From NCBI GenBank assembly GCA_950295325.1, contig OX485803.1, positions 14,322,001 through 14,386,000 of the forward strand: a stretch of 64,000 bases of DNA, in the 5' to 3' direction. How positions within the stretch are numbered: the first letter of the stretch is position 1; each line of letters starts with the position of its first letter. Under the pieces are notes generated by a model. It had not been told where the DNA came from and did no database searches. It saw nothing but the letters and a program-made list of their open reading frames with translations. Made by a program: the position numbers and the translations under genes. Below are positions 1 through 11,589 of this stretch, in pieces. The stretch is from Polytrichum commune (Eukaryota > Streptophyta > Polytrichopsida > Polytrichales > Polytrichaceae).

Positions 1-3000
1 AGTTTTTAGCTCATTGCCTGCATAGTTTCTCAAAACAGTAACAAATCAGCAAAGCCTCCTGTACATATGATGTGCATATCTCCTGACTGTGGCAATATAT
101 ACCTGAATTATGTCCAATGTTTTAGTGAAATTGGAGACCAGCACCACCCTGTCTCTTGACACAGTTGATGTATTTGCATATACTGTTCGAAGAAGCTGAT
201 ACAAACATGATAGTTTTCCAGAGAAGGTCCAGGTTTCTTCCTGCTTGTCTGCGCTGCTTTGATCAACCAGAATGAATGAGCTCAAAAGAACTGGCATGAA
301 TATGTAGAGCAAAGTCCTAATGCTCTGTACAGGTAAATCCAGTAAATATCACGTAGAGGAAAAGAAAATAAAAAGGTGCAATTCCAGGAGTTTCTATAAG
401 CCCTTTACCTTTCTTGAAAGAGCTGATCAATATCACTGTTCCTACTAGCAGCAACACTGTGTAAATAATCTGAAGCTGGTTCCAGGTTTGTTTCATTCAC
501 AAAGTTATTGCGAATAAGCTGTGGGTGACTACACAACTTTCTCAGAGTAGTGATTGAGGATAAGATTGTGGCTGATGTGTTGTCACAGATGTATAGTGAC
601 CGAAGTGCCTGCAAAACCAAGAGTAATGGCCTGAGAAATAGAGCCAGCAGAAGTAAATCAGATCAAATTTATATCCACACATATGCAATCGAGTCCATTG
701 CCAATCTAAGAAAACGATCTAGTACAGAAGGAAGTGATAACTGACATTGTTTACGATAATTTTGTATATGGAAATCTGAAGAGGTTGTAATCTGCAAAAT
801 ACAAAAAGCCTGTCCACATTCCCTGTTAGAAATCGCAAGGCTACTACACCTGTGACAATTTTCTAAATAATGATTTACAGGTCTAGAGAGGGGCCAGAAC
901 TTCCAAATATCTTGTATACAGCCAACTCAAAATATTGAAATAGATCTTCCTACAAGCATCTGAGGCCAAAATATCTCCAAATCTCCACACTTACTCAGAG
1001 AGTATAAAAAGGTGAAAGGGAAAACTTGCGGTCACCTACTCTGTCTTAGTTGGTAGATAAGATTTGTTTATTTCAGCTGTCCTTCGCAGGATGCAAAAGT
1101 TTGTTCTTGTCTGCAGCTCCCGAGACCTAGCCGTTCCGATTTCTTGCTCTTCTAGACTGCGTCATTAATCAATAGCTTCAAGATGTTGCGATTTGTTATA
1201 AGCTCTGAAAAGGACTTTTACTGGAGACGATCAACCATTGCCCTTTCTATTATATCCACAATAAGAGGAGACACAAACACCGCCACCGAGCCAAACATTG
1301 AAGTGGATAGGAATTCAGATAAGTCTAGTTTACCTTGCTGTTCGATCCTGACTAAGCTGGATAGGTTCTGCAAATATACGCTTAAATGCAGAGAGTGAAC
1401 CTAAAAGACCCGGGTTTGCAAAGTCCATCATGGCATAGAACTCATTCAGATCATTCTGCACAGGTGTTCCTGTCTGCAACAAAACGCCCAGTGAGATTTC
1501 ATGCTATTGCATAACATTTTTCCTTCTGACATATGGTTGGTCAAGCTAGACAGATCCTCAAGGATTTTGAGGGATACAATGTCAGATAACAAACATCTGA
1601 GTAATACCTACCAAGAGAATCTTGCGAGGACACTGGAGGCCAACCAGAGCATCTATCGTCTTGTTGCCAGCACTGTACACACAGTGGAGAGGTCCTCAAG
1701 AATTAGCACGTGAACCATTTCCCTGCGATGATAAACAGTGACTGGAATAGAAGGATGGAAGTCACTGCTATATAAAACTTGTCCATAAGAATTTTGTTGA
1801 TGTTTCAAAAAAAACAGGAGTAAAAACATTTATTATGTTGTCTGGTTTGTTTCCATGTCAATCAAAAAAATCTACATACAGGAGAAATACATTTGGCTGT
1901 TTGTAGTACCAATTTTTGAGGCGGTGAGCCTCGTCACAAATCAACAGTCCTGACTCGGCAGATGCAATTTTGTCCATGTGCTTGCGTAGAAGCTCATAGG
2001 AAGTGATTAAAAGGGGTAAGACTTGTCCAGCCTTAAAATCTGAGAACTTCTGCAAAGCCTGGAATCAACAAGGTCAAAATCTTCAACCAACAAATAATTT
2101 AATTGAATAAGCAACCGTCATAAGAAAAAGCACTCCTGGGAATGGCGCTGTGGCCGTTTGAAAACTATACCAGGACGTTGAATCCGTTCTCTCACCTCTC
2201 TGTTGGTGGTGCCCGCATGCACAGCCATAAATTTCAGTCTCTCCCTTCCCAGCCATTTTTGCACCTGCAACAATTTTAATTATCACTCAAGGCAATCCCT
2301 TGGAACAGAGGAGCAATTAATTATTCCAGAAGAGTGGTGTAAAGAATTACGAGAACCTGGATACGAAAAACTTACTTCATTCGACCAGTTTTGGACCAGA
2401 GAGGATGGGCAAACCACCAAGATGCGTTTTACAGCCGGGCATCCTGTTGGACCCTGAGCACTCAGAGAGCCACCCCAGCAGTTAAGAGGAAAACACTCAC
2501 CTCTTACAACCAATCTGAACATGCATCTTACATACACAAAAACTGCCAAAATTGAATCCAACAAGTACCTGTTTTACAAGTGTCCATATCAAGGTGATCA
2601 CTTGCAGGGTCTTTCCAAGGCCTGCAATATTGAAATTTCAATATTAAATAGCCGAGAAGTGTTACATGGCAAAATGGATGAGAAGATGGCAGTCGGAGAG
2701 TCGAATTTCATCGAATCTCAGCTAAGATTGATCAACTCAATACCATCATAGAGGTGCTACTAAGATGTAGATGGAATATGCTCAATTGAGGTATGAATTT
2801 GGAGTCAGTACCCATTTCATCAGCTAGCAAACAGCCCAAAAAGGACTTTGATCGCATCCCCATGACACACTCGTACATGAATTTGACACCATCCTTCTGA
2901 TGTGGCCTCAATTTTGACGCAATATACTGCCAACATTTTAGCAGTCACATGAATGCGCAATCTTCAGAGAAAGTTTTAACCCCTCATTAATCTCTAGAAT

Positions 3001-5936
3001 CAGATTACTCGAGCCCCCCTAGGTACTTCTTGCATATGGTTTATCAGTCATGAACAACCTTTCCTGCCCCACAGTACTTCCATGACGTTTTACATAATTA
3101 AGCACTTGCAAATTTTATTTTTAGGATACATTTGATGGAAATAAGAACAACACACAAACGCTGACGCCTACCTACTCAACACAGAAGCCAGAATTTCCTT
3201 GCTCATATCCCTTACAATATTTCATATCTATCAGCCTAGCAGAGTCAAAAATTATATCCATATTTCATTTAAAGCACTGCTTTGCTGCCACTCAAGAAGC
3301 ATATATAGAGGAGCCAAATATCAAAGAAACAAGCACGTACAGGATCCACGACAACGGGAACCTCTGTAGGCACGCCTTCATTCAGTACACAAGAGTCCTT
3401 CACACACAAACATTCACATCATTTAGACCGTTATGCTGACGTGCAGATAATACAGGTCAAAACAGATAACAGTCCTTGGTCCGTCCGCAACAATGCACAG
3501 AAGTAACAGTGTTGCTATATGTCAGTAGCACAACTTATTGGTTATGAGCCAGCATGAATGCCAGTAATTGAAAGTTATCCTTTAATTCAAAGAGAATTTT
3601 CGTCAGGAGTGGGTTGTTTTGCACCCAGCACCTTCCACCTTCAGTAAGTTATTGGTGCATGCTTGGAGGTAGTGTGGAGGTTTGAACAAGATCATTCTAT
3701 ATTGCTTCATTGAGAAGCAAACTCATTTTGGCATGCCAAAAGGTGTTAAAATGAGTTTGGCCCTCAATAAACCAAAATAGGTTACTACTCATCCAAATTC
3801 AAATTTACCTCCAAGCAATCACTAAAACTAGAAAGAAATTAATGTTATTGTATTAATATATATATAATAGAATTAAAATCATAAAGGACCAACTACTCAA
3901 GAAGAGACTCCATTGAATTAAAGGATAACTCTATTGTATGGACCTAGTGTCGGTAATGAATAGCAAAACATCGATAAATTGGAGTAGCTCTAAGGCTATG
4001 AAATTACCATGCTTGGAATGTATAGCCCTTTATCCCTACACTCAAATCACACAAATTGCTTATAGTGTTAGAAGATTCGATGGCCTTCACTCAAGAATTC
4101 AATGACAACGTTTGTTAAATATTCTCACAAGCGCTGATAATTTTTTTTAAGGGAAGATGTAGACATGCATAAATTGAGAACTTTGATTGAGAGCAAAGGA
4201 CATAACAAAAAGGAATATAGGAGTGGAGGACAAGACAAACCTTGGTTGGGGTGATCCGACGGATTTAAACCCGTGAAGAGGAAGCCTTTTGATGGTACGA
4301 GCCACAGGTTTTAATGCAACAAACTGAGGGGCACTAGGCAATAGATACAATGAACCAACAAGAACCTCCTCTTTACTAACTCTTCTCATTATCTCAACCT
4401 CGAATTTACCAATCTACATGAAATCAAAACACAAGTTTCTCAATGTACCCAGGTCAACAAAATAAGGCATCAAAATTAAGCAAATGGAAAAGTCTCAACT
4501 ATATCAGAAGAAATTCTACACTGCAGTATAAATTTGTATAGGACAACTTTACATCTATTCCAAGTGTCTATTGTTATATGCATATGAAAAAATTAATTAA
4601 TTAAAAAAATCTATGAAACTTGAGCATTCTTGAAAACATTGTGAAATAGTATTCATGCACATACAAACTAAGCATTATGAATTCTATTCTAATAGGTGAA
4701 TATGTGTATGAAAAAATACTTGTTCTAATAGACTTACACATTCTTGAAAACATGATGAAATAACATTCTTGCACAAAGTAGACTATGCATTGTGAAATGT
4801 ATTCTAATAGGTGCATTTGTGTTAGACAAGACAAATTGCACTATGAATTGCATTCTAATTGGTGAAGATAACTTATGAGAGACAAACTAGTGGACATATA
4901 CGAAAACATTAATATGCTTCACCTCAAGAGAAGCTCCTTCCGGCAAATCCTTGAGACCCTGCACGGTCCCCTTGGAAACACTCTTTCCCTCCAGGTCCTG
5001 AAGGTTGCACGATCGGCCTTGACAGACAATAATACCATCGGACCATGGACCTTTACGCTTTGCGTTCATCTTTCTTACACAATACATGACTGAGTAATAC
5101 TCCGATGGTAACTCCTGCTGTTCTCCATGTCCTCTTGCACCGGATGCGTTGCTCCTATAAAGTGGCGAGACATGAAGTTGTGAATTATGCTGAAGATTGA
5201 CGGACGTACCGTTCTTTGAGAGGCTCGTGACCTGGCCAGAACTACTTTCCACCTCTGAAACATCACTTTCGCATAAAGCATCTTCTGCCTCCACTTTAAC
5301 ACTCTGGGGGAGAACTTCTTTATTCGGAAGGCCACAAGTAATCGTCTGCGAGAGATGGCATTTGGCCTGTTTCTTCACATCAGAGCCTGCACTTTTTATA
5401 TCTTCGTCGACAGGGAAGCTCCGTTTGGTTCTGGAAGGCAACGAAACTTCGGAACTCCGAGGATGTTCATCGCAACCTTCAAGATTGGAGATAGGAGTCT
5501 CGTCAATGTCGTTCTTGGCCGCTTCTTCGTCTCTTCCCTCTACAATTGAAGGCGAGGAAGCGGTTGCAGATGGAGTTGGAATTTTCTTTTCACGGATATT
5601 GTAATCTACTGGCTTCGATTGCCCTGGCTGCAACAGCTTAATGACCTGAGACGCATTTCTACCGCTTGGTGCTCTAGGTTTCTCCACAATTAGGTCCGCT
5701 GGAATTATAATTTCTTGTGCAGAAGGGTTACGTCTCACTTCTTCCAGAGGTGACCTCGACAGGTTTGCCGAAGGAGTGTCTATCGGTTTAGAAACAGGCG
5801 ATCTAAATTCTCGTCTAAAGACCTTGGACTTCGTGAGGTAATTAACAGCTTTCTCTACTGGATCGGCATTGACGTTCTCCTTCCCTGGAGGATTGAGCTT
5901 CCTTGCAAGCACACTTGGAGCTCCAGACCTCCTCAT
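1..5936 (-). CDS. RAD54B: RAD54B-like SNF2-family recombination ATPase, 3' end cut by window
   Basis: Swi2/Snf2 DNA translocase that works with RAD51 in homologous recombination in the nucleus. Exons seen: 5936-4923, 4413-4241, 3397-3341, 2926-2812, 2621-2569, 2453-2376, 2264-2196, 2058-1910, 1672-1612, 1473-1334, 1156-1040, 809-746, 608-409, 316-103, 28-<1. From 2926 downstream all phases agree. The protein starts MRRSGAPS, as RAD54B proteins do; an upstream in-frame TTG was ignored. The N-terminal exon ends in the RAD54B-type domain ([17 protein letters not shown]). Helicase motifs follow: [20 protein letters not shown] (Walker A split by an intron), DEAHRLKN (motif II), [20 protein letters not shown] (III), FCILRRT, and SGKLS with [15 protein letters not shown] at the start of the second RecA lobe. 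The 4241 and 3397 junction is out of phase, so a small exon between them is probably missed. An in-frame TGA at 11-13 falls where Arg is expected. Family call firm; functional state uncertain. Confidence 0.88.
3650..3822. repeat. Hairpin MITE-like repeat in a RAD54B intron
   Basis: Inverted ends share GCTTGGAGGTA: GTGCATGCTTGGAGGTAGTG on the left, and the complement of TTACCTCCAAGCAATCAC on the right. A nested palindrome around CAAACTCATTTTGGCATGCC sits in the middle. The left arm closely matches an arm of the hairpin at 46539-46650, so this is a dispersed family. No coding capacity. Confidence 0.6.
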
Positions 5937-6811
5937 GTCGACGAACACTCGAGCAATCCTGTGCAAAGATGAGATTCATAAATTTCTTAGAAGAAAATCT
6001 TAAAATCTGACGAAATAAAAATAAATTATTTGACGACTCTGCCTCTCCGCCACATCCCTAAGTTTTTTCCTTCCTCGTCACCATTTGGAAAATCACGTAT
6101 CTCTCTGCCCTGCGAAGTCCGACCTAGTCTTGCAGCATTTAATTCAGCACAACTTCTGGATTATCGCACCTCGAGTGTTACTATATCGTTAATATCAGAA
6201 AGATGAAGCAGCAGAAGATTCAAAGAACTCGAAACAATCGACAAATCAAACAAACAAATCAAAATCTGCCATAGTTGTATAAAACTTACTGCTACATTTC
6301 AAGGAAGATGTGAAACCTTGCGACCTATTCCCGTGCGTTGGCGCAGGCATGAGGATTCGGTGAGGGCAGCGGTAGCACAAGCATGCCAATTTGTAGTGAA
6401 TGGTGGAGGCTTGAGAGCCACGCACCAACAGCGACAGGGAAGCAAGAAATTCGAACACAAAGGGCGCGGGAAGGAGGTAGATCGCAGGATGAATGGACGG
6501 ACGGATGCACAAGCTTTGGTTTGTAATTTCACCGCCTCGAGACTTTCTTTCAACAGACCATAACCGGTGTCTGGCGACATTGCCGTCGTGGCAGCTTTTG
6601 GTTGGTTGAGAACAGGGGGATTCTATCCCACAACAACAAGTGCCCCACCCACGTCTCCGGCCATACTTGGTTTTTGGAACCGCGTTGCTGACATGTCATC
6701 TTTTTAGTGGTCCATCTGGACAGAAATTTCAAGCTATATATATTTATTGTCTTTCTTAACTTGTTGAACCAGTCGTCATATAAGCAATAAGATTTCAAAA
6801 ACCAACTATTA
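5937..6811 (-). promoter_or_regulatory. 5' leader and promoter region of the RAD54B-like gene
   Basis: The start ATG at 5936-5934 is preceded by an acceptor-like tract (TTTGCACAG at about 5960), so the leader may be spliced. A minus-strand ATG ORF (6580-6299) could be leader sequence with an upstream ORF; I see no conserved domain in it. No clear TATA box was assigned. Confidence 0.35.
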
Positions 6812-7175
6812 GCTCTGTCACACCAGAGTTGGCTAGGCCAGCAAGCCGATGGCCCTGGCCAAGGAGGCAGTTGGTTAGGCCGGCTCGGTGTGTTAGGGCA
6901 CTAGCCAAAGCTCTAGCAATTGTCTGACCGGAGCCAAGGGCAGGTGCTCACTAATCACTAGTAAATTTCAATTATTTTGTGCATCATGGAGTTGTCCAAC
7001 TGGAGGTAGCATGCAAGTGCTCTGGCTAGTTGGTTGCAAGGGGTGCCTTGCAACCAACCAACTCGAGCACCTACGGGGCTATGTCCCCAACACCTTGGTT
7101 GGTTGTTGCCTCCCTTGTTGGTCTCCGAAATGGAGGGACCGGCTAGTTGGGACCTTCATCCCCTTGGTGTGGTAG
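6812..7175. repeat. MITE-like repeat, copy 1
   Basis: The stretch around GTTGGCTAGGCCAGCAAGCC, with GCCAAGGAGGCAGTTGGTTA, is closely matched at about 21982-22100. The right side holds a reverse-complement-like end (CCTTGGTGTGGTAG) and an internal palindrome GGTTGCAAGG/CCTTGCAACC. Terminal repeats are imperfect and no target-site duplication was confirmed. Confidence 0.5.
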
Positions 7176-8793
7176 GTGTATATGCTAAGTGATCAGTGTT
7201 TTTAGTTACCAATTGTAATGTAAGACCGGTCTCCTATCTCCTGTCTCGTCACTATGTGGCTTGGTAGGAACTGGCCCCATATTGTAGCCAGTAATGAGGC
7301 CCCAACCATGAACTACTAATACTTACATAGCGTTCTTGTTGAACACGGTTGTCTTGTTCATAGAAATTGGCCGCACCGGTTCAACTAGCTTCGTAGTTTT
7401 TAGGCATAATATTTTATTTTTATTTTTATCTCGGCATATAAAATTGTTGATGCACTTGAATTGAACACACACGTGTGCAATACACAACATGCTGGATACA
7501 CTTGAATTACAATGAGTGGCATACATTTGATTGGCTCCAACATTGGCAGTTCAACTTCACCGGAACACTGGTTGTGTTGGCTAACCGCTTTCAAGAGCAT
7601 GATCAACCACATTTAGGGCTATATCTTGAATTTGCATGGTCCCAATGTGGAACACTTCAACTCGTTCCTAGTGGAGATGGTGGAAAACGGGTTTTGCCAC
7701 TGCATAAGATTGGGTCACCCAACACATTATTGTCGCCTTTGTATGGGTTTTTGGGCATGTGCCATGTTCATCTCAATTCTTAAATTTCAAATTTGACATT
7801 GAATTTGGTGTTGGGAACATCCACAAAGACCTATGTTGGCACAAACACTTTCAATATTCATGGGGCCACTAACCTTCATGTAGCGTTTGAATGATGTTAT
7901 GATGGGTCATCGATTTAGTTCACCCCTAACCGTCGTGGGAGCCCAATTTGGACTTTCACACATATGGCATTTTGATATCATACAATGTGAAGTTAGAGTT
8001 TGCTATGGTTTTTGGGTAGATACTAATAACTTGATGTTGTGCAAGGTTAATTATGTATCGGCATTTGGACACAAAGTAACTTGAAAAGGATTTGATTAAT
8101 ATCTCATATCATCCATTTTAAAGACACAAAGAGGAAGTGCCACTTGCATGTGAACTTGATCCCACATGTAAGTAGTTGCCTCTAGTGAGTACGGAATCGA
8201 CTCCAAAAGGAAGCTATTAGTCACCACAAAGCTTAATTTTCATATATTGCCAATGATATACAAAGAACTAATATAGGTAGCTGAAATATCAATTTTGTGT
8301 TTTTTCTTTTTTTTTCCTACTAGTTTCCTAAATAGTAGACATTTCAACCTTGTAGATATTAGGCATTGGTTTATGAATGTATGTTAAACCCACATTCACA
8401 CTGCGGTGAATTCCAAGCTTTTTGGGATATATGAGGTGGTTTTGCATCATACATGAGGTACCAAGGGTGAGCCCAGACAACACCATATTATTATTTGTGC
8501 AGCAAGCATTTATGTAGCAAGATTAGAAATGGTTGCAAGTGTTTTTCACTAGACATAAGTATGAAAGAAAAACAAAGAAGGACACCTTCAATGTTGCCAC
8601 CGGCATGAATCATGGTGTTGCTTCATTTTCGAATTGGTCTAAGTTTATATGTAATTGTGAAACATGTATTATGAGAGTTAGAGAGTCCTTGATGACGATT
8701 GCCTCCCTTCAAAGATGAACGCAGACAAGCCGGCTGGCACCTCTCTCCTCAAAGGGCAGGCTCCTAGATTTCCCACGCAATTGATTGAAGATC
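7176..8793. other. Gene-free AT-rich intergenic DNA
   Basis: Only short ORFs without domain signals occur (for example 7475-7783 and 7887-8084 plus). I see no RNA gene or intact element. Wording such as ATGTGGAACACTTCAAC suggests old transposon debris, but nothing can be assigned. Confidence 0.4.
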
Positions 8794-9173
8794 ACTACAC
8801 TAAATATGACATATAGTGTTACCAATTCTAATTGTCTTGCTCAATACTAATTGTAAACCGTAGTATAGTGTCACCAACACTAAATGTTAACCCAACATTA
8901 TGTGTCATTCCTTGTAAATTATTTTGGGGGTTAATGATTTACAGTGTTGCAATTACTGTCACTTACCAAGTGATTTTTCATCCAACTTTCAATAATCCAT
9001 GACAAGAGTTCATCACAAGTTGTTGGCAAGAGAAGGTAGGGTTTGGGCCAATGGATGAACTCATCCATCAACCATGACAATATTTGTTCACTTATTCATA
9101 AGAAGTGTCATCCAAAAAGTTACCATAGTGACATAAAATACCATATAACACTAAATATGATATTTAGTGTAGT
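8794..9173. mobile_element. MITE with ACTACACTAAATA terminal repeats, copy 1
   Basis: About 380 bp. The left end reads ACTACACTAAATATGACATA and the right end is the reverse complement of ACTACACTAAATATCATATT. Interior words such as GTGTCATCCAAAAAGTTACC recur in the copy at 35305-35660, and CATTCCTTGTAAA in the copy at 17620-18010. Noncoding and presumably non-autonomous. The target-site duplication is not clear. Confidence 0.75.
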
Positions 9174-9194
9174 CCAACTACAAACCCTTACTAT

Positions 9195-9470
9195 GACTGG
9201 ATTTGGATGATGGACAACTATCCCTATCTCTAGAGATACTACTATGCCACTTTTGCTCCTATAACGCAATTAAAGATGATGCACATTTCATGTTGGAATG
9301 TCCCCTATATTTCCCCATTAGAGATAAGTTTTCATCACTATTTGAGCATGTACTTCAAGGGAGCCTCAAGTCTTTCTTTCAAGTCGACCATCAAGTCCAC
9401 ATTAACCTCTACCTCACAAAGGCTATTGCACTCCACCACTCTAGACAATTAGTTGGTTTAAAACCTTCCT
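9195..9470 (+). pseudogene. Non-LTR retrotransposon 3' remnant (zinc-binding tail after the RT domain)
   Basis: The plus-frame translation contains LLCHFCSYNAIKDDAHFMLE and then CPLYFPIRDKF. This is the Cys/His pattern (CxxC...H....C with P-Y and IR) found C-terminal to the reverse transcriptase in plant LINEs (zf-RVT-like). Only this tail remains: no RT catalytic motif or endonuclease is readable upstream, and the MITE ending at 9173 abuts it. Frames decay after about 9470. Family assignment is from pattern only. Confidence 0.55.
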
Positions 9471-9729
9471 CATGTACTTTCAGTCCCATTAGCCTTTTCG
9501 GCTTCTTGGTCTTTGAGATCAATTTCATTTCATTGAGTGTGATCATAGGTGGTAGAGTGGATTGGAAATTAGGCACTAGAAAGGTCATTCATTTGACTAC
9601 TAGTATGGTCTTAGGCTGCTTAACCTCATAGTTCCCATGGAACATAGCTCATGGATTGAAGACAAACAATGCACAATATCCACTTTAAGAGGGCCTATGT
9701 AGTAGTAAAATACAATGATTTTTCATTCA

Positions 9730-9905
9730 TCAATCATCGCATGTAAGGTAAGCAGACCTCATCTGGCCACTCATGTTAATTGGATGCCTATATATGAGTG
9801 ATATGTGGCATGGTTCGAAATGGACACCCAAATACACATGGTACGATGAGATTGGACTATTTGCTCAAAATATAAACACCATTCTTAAGCTCAACAAATA
9901 ACACA
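9730..9905 (+). repeat. Dispersed repeat family D (copy)
   Basis: Shares words with other copies in the window: TTAATTGGATGCCTATATAT and TACGATGAGATTGGACTAT. Related copies lie near 17245, 19735, 23600, 26700, 28020 (reverse), 49435, 57125 and 61065 (reverse). Highly diverged and noncoding; the parent element is unknown. Confidence 0.5.
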
Positions 9906-11589
9906 TATGGGATGAATCTCAAGAGTCGGGGAATCTTCACTTTGACATCTTATAACACGTACATCTCGACTCAATTTCTAAACTTGAAATAAAAATCTTC
10001 ATGATTTACAAGTGCTAAACGAATGAGACACTTACCAATCTGATCCAAGAACCATAACTGCCTATGGAGTTGGGAAACGCCCTTGACATAGCCACGTACT
10101 TTAAATCACACAAATGTCAAATTTTCACACACTTAATTTCACTACAACTGAATATACCAATTAGTGAGGGCAATATTAATTCAAACCACATGTACAATCT
10201 AGCCAAATCTCAAAGTTACCAAGGGCTGAAGTTGCTATTGAGTGACACTAAAATTCATGACTACGGTGAACTTTATGCTCGTTTCCATAGATTTCAAGAA
10301 AATTAATGTATACTTGTGATTAGTGCGTGCCACATGCTTGTCAATAAAAACTACCAAGTGCCAATGCTTCTAGTGATCAGTGCCAAGCATCGATATTCTA
10401 ATGAATAGTATACTACCAAGTGTCGGGATGTCAATGAATACCACAGTGCCAAGTGTCGGTACTTTAATGAATAGTACAATACCAAGTACCAAGATGAACA
10501 ATGCTTCTTGGATCTTTTGGTGGCACCAATTCATAGCATGAATGAATTTAGTATCACCTTCACCCTCACTAATTGGCACATTTAGTGTAGCCTCCTTATG
10601 AATTTGCTGTTATATTGAAATAGATTGTCAAATTTATCAAGCACGACATGCTCAATCTGCATGTTAAGTGCTCAAGTCTCAACTGTGTGTTCATAGGCTT
10701 CAACCTTCCTGCCATTTGAGTTGAGACACTAGGAGTGTATTCAAATGACAATTATATTTCCATAGGTGGCTCTTCCAGAACATATATGGCCCAAGACAAG
10801 ATCAGGGTTGGGATTTGCTCTTACAGTGAGTAAAAGCTAGAGGCTATGGCTTGTCATCGGCATTGAAGCACAACATCCGCTAATTGTTCACACCTTCCAC
10901 TCCAATTACGAAACAATCCTCACGGACTACTCCTCACCATTACGACTGATAGAAGATCAAATTCAGAGGGTCTCTTTGTACCATTCAAGAAAATGCACCC
11001 ACCTTGTGAAAATCAAGCCTTGCAAGGTTCCTGTAGATTCAACAGTTCAGCATCATACGATGGGGACATGGTTTGAACCTTCTTCCAAGACACAGGTGTC
11101 AGTTGTTCAAAGCAGCTCCTAGTTGCAGTCTCTAAATGCTGAGAGAGCTTTTACAATATAGTGCATAAGCATCAAAGGCATGTCTATGCCAAGGAAATAA
11201 ACTCTAGTATTTAAGTGGTGCCAACGTGAGCTCCTGCACACCTCTGCTGAAAGTACCTGTACTGTGAGCAGAGATTAAAAATGCAGGGAGGGTGGGTCTG
11301 AGAGTCTGCACAGTGTGCCGATCCCCCAACATCAGTCAACTCTAGGAGGGACTTTGAAAAGCTAGCAAAAACTCCCCATCATTCAGAGTTCTCTATCAGG
11401 TTCACCATTTTCTGAAGAGTTTGATGATAAGTTAAGAGATGTGTATCCTACAAAATTGCAAGAATCGGCCCACCATTCCAGAGCCAGACAGACGGAACTC
11501 AAAAGGGAGCTTCTGTTTAGAAGCAGCCACAAAGTTCTTTACAAGCTAAGCAGATCCCAAACCCATGAGGTTCTCAGCAGCAGCAGCAA
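9906..11589. other. Intergenic DNA downstream of the PRPP synthetase gene
   Basis: No supported gene. It holds a short tandem-like array at 10339-10500. The part nearest 11590 presumably carries the 3' UTR and poly(A) site of the minus-strand PRPP synthetase gene, but I could not fix the site. Confidence 0.4.
10339..10500. repeat. Degenerate ~30-bp tandem repeat
   Basis: Variants of ACCAAGTGTCGGTACTTTAA followed by TGAATAGTAC recur about four times with substitutions. A related reverse-sense mixture (ATTCATTGAAAATAC, ATTCACAAC) appears near 30190-30260. Probably a decayed minisatellite. Confidence 0.5.

Noticed and set aside
4240-4285. GGATTTAAACCCGTG as a possible tRNA or Pol III box
   Set aside because: It lies in a RAD54B exon in frame and no cloverleaf forms.
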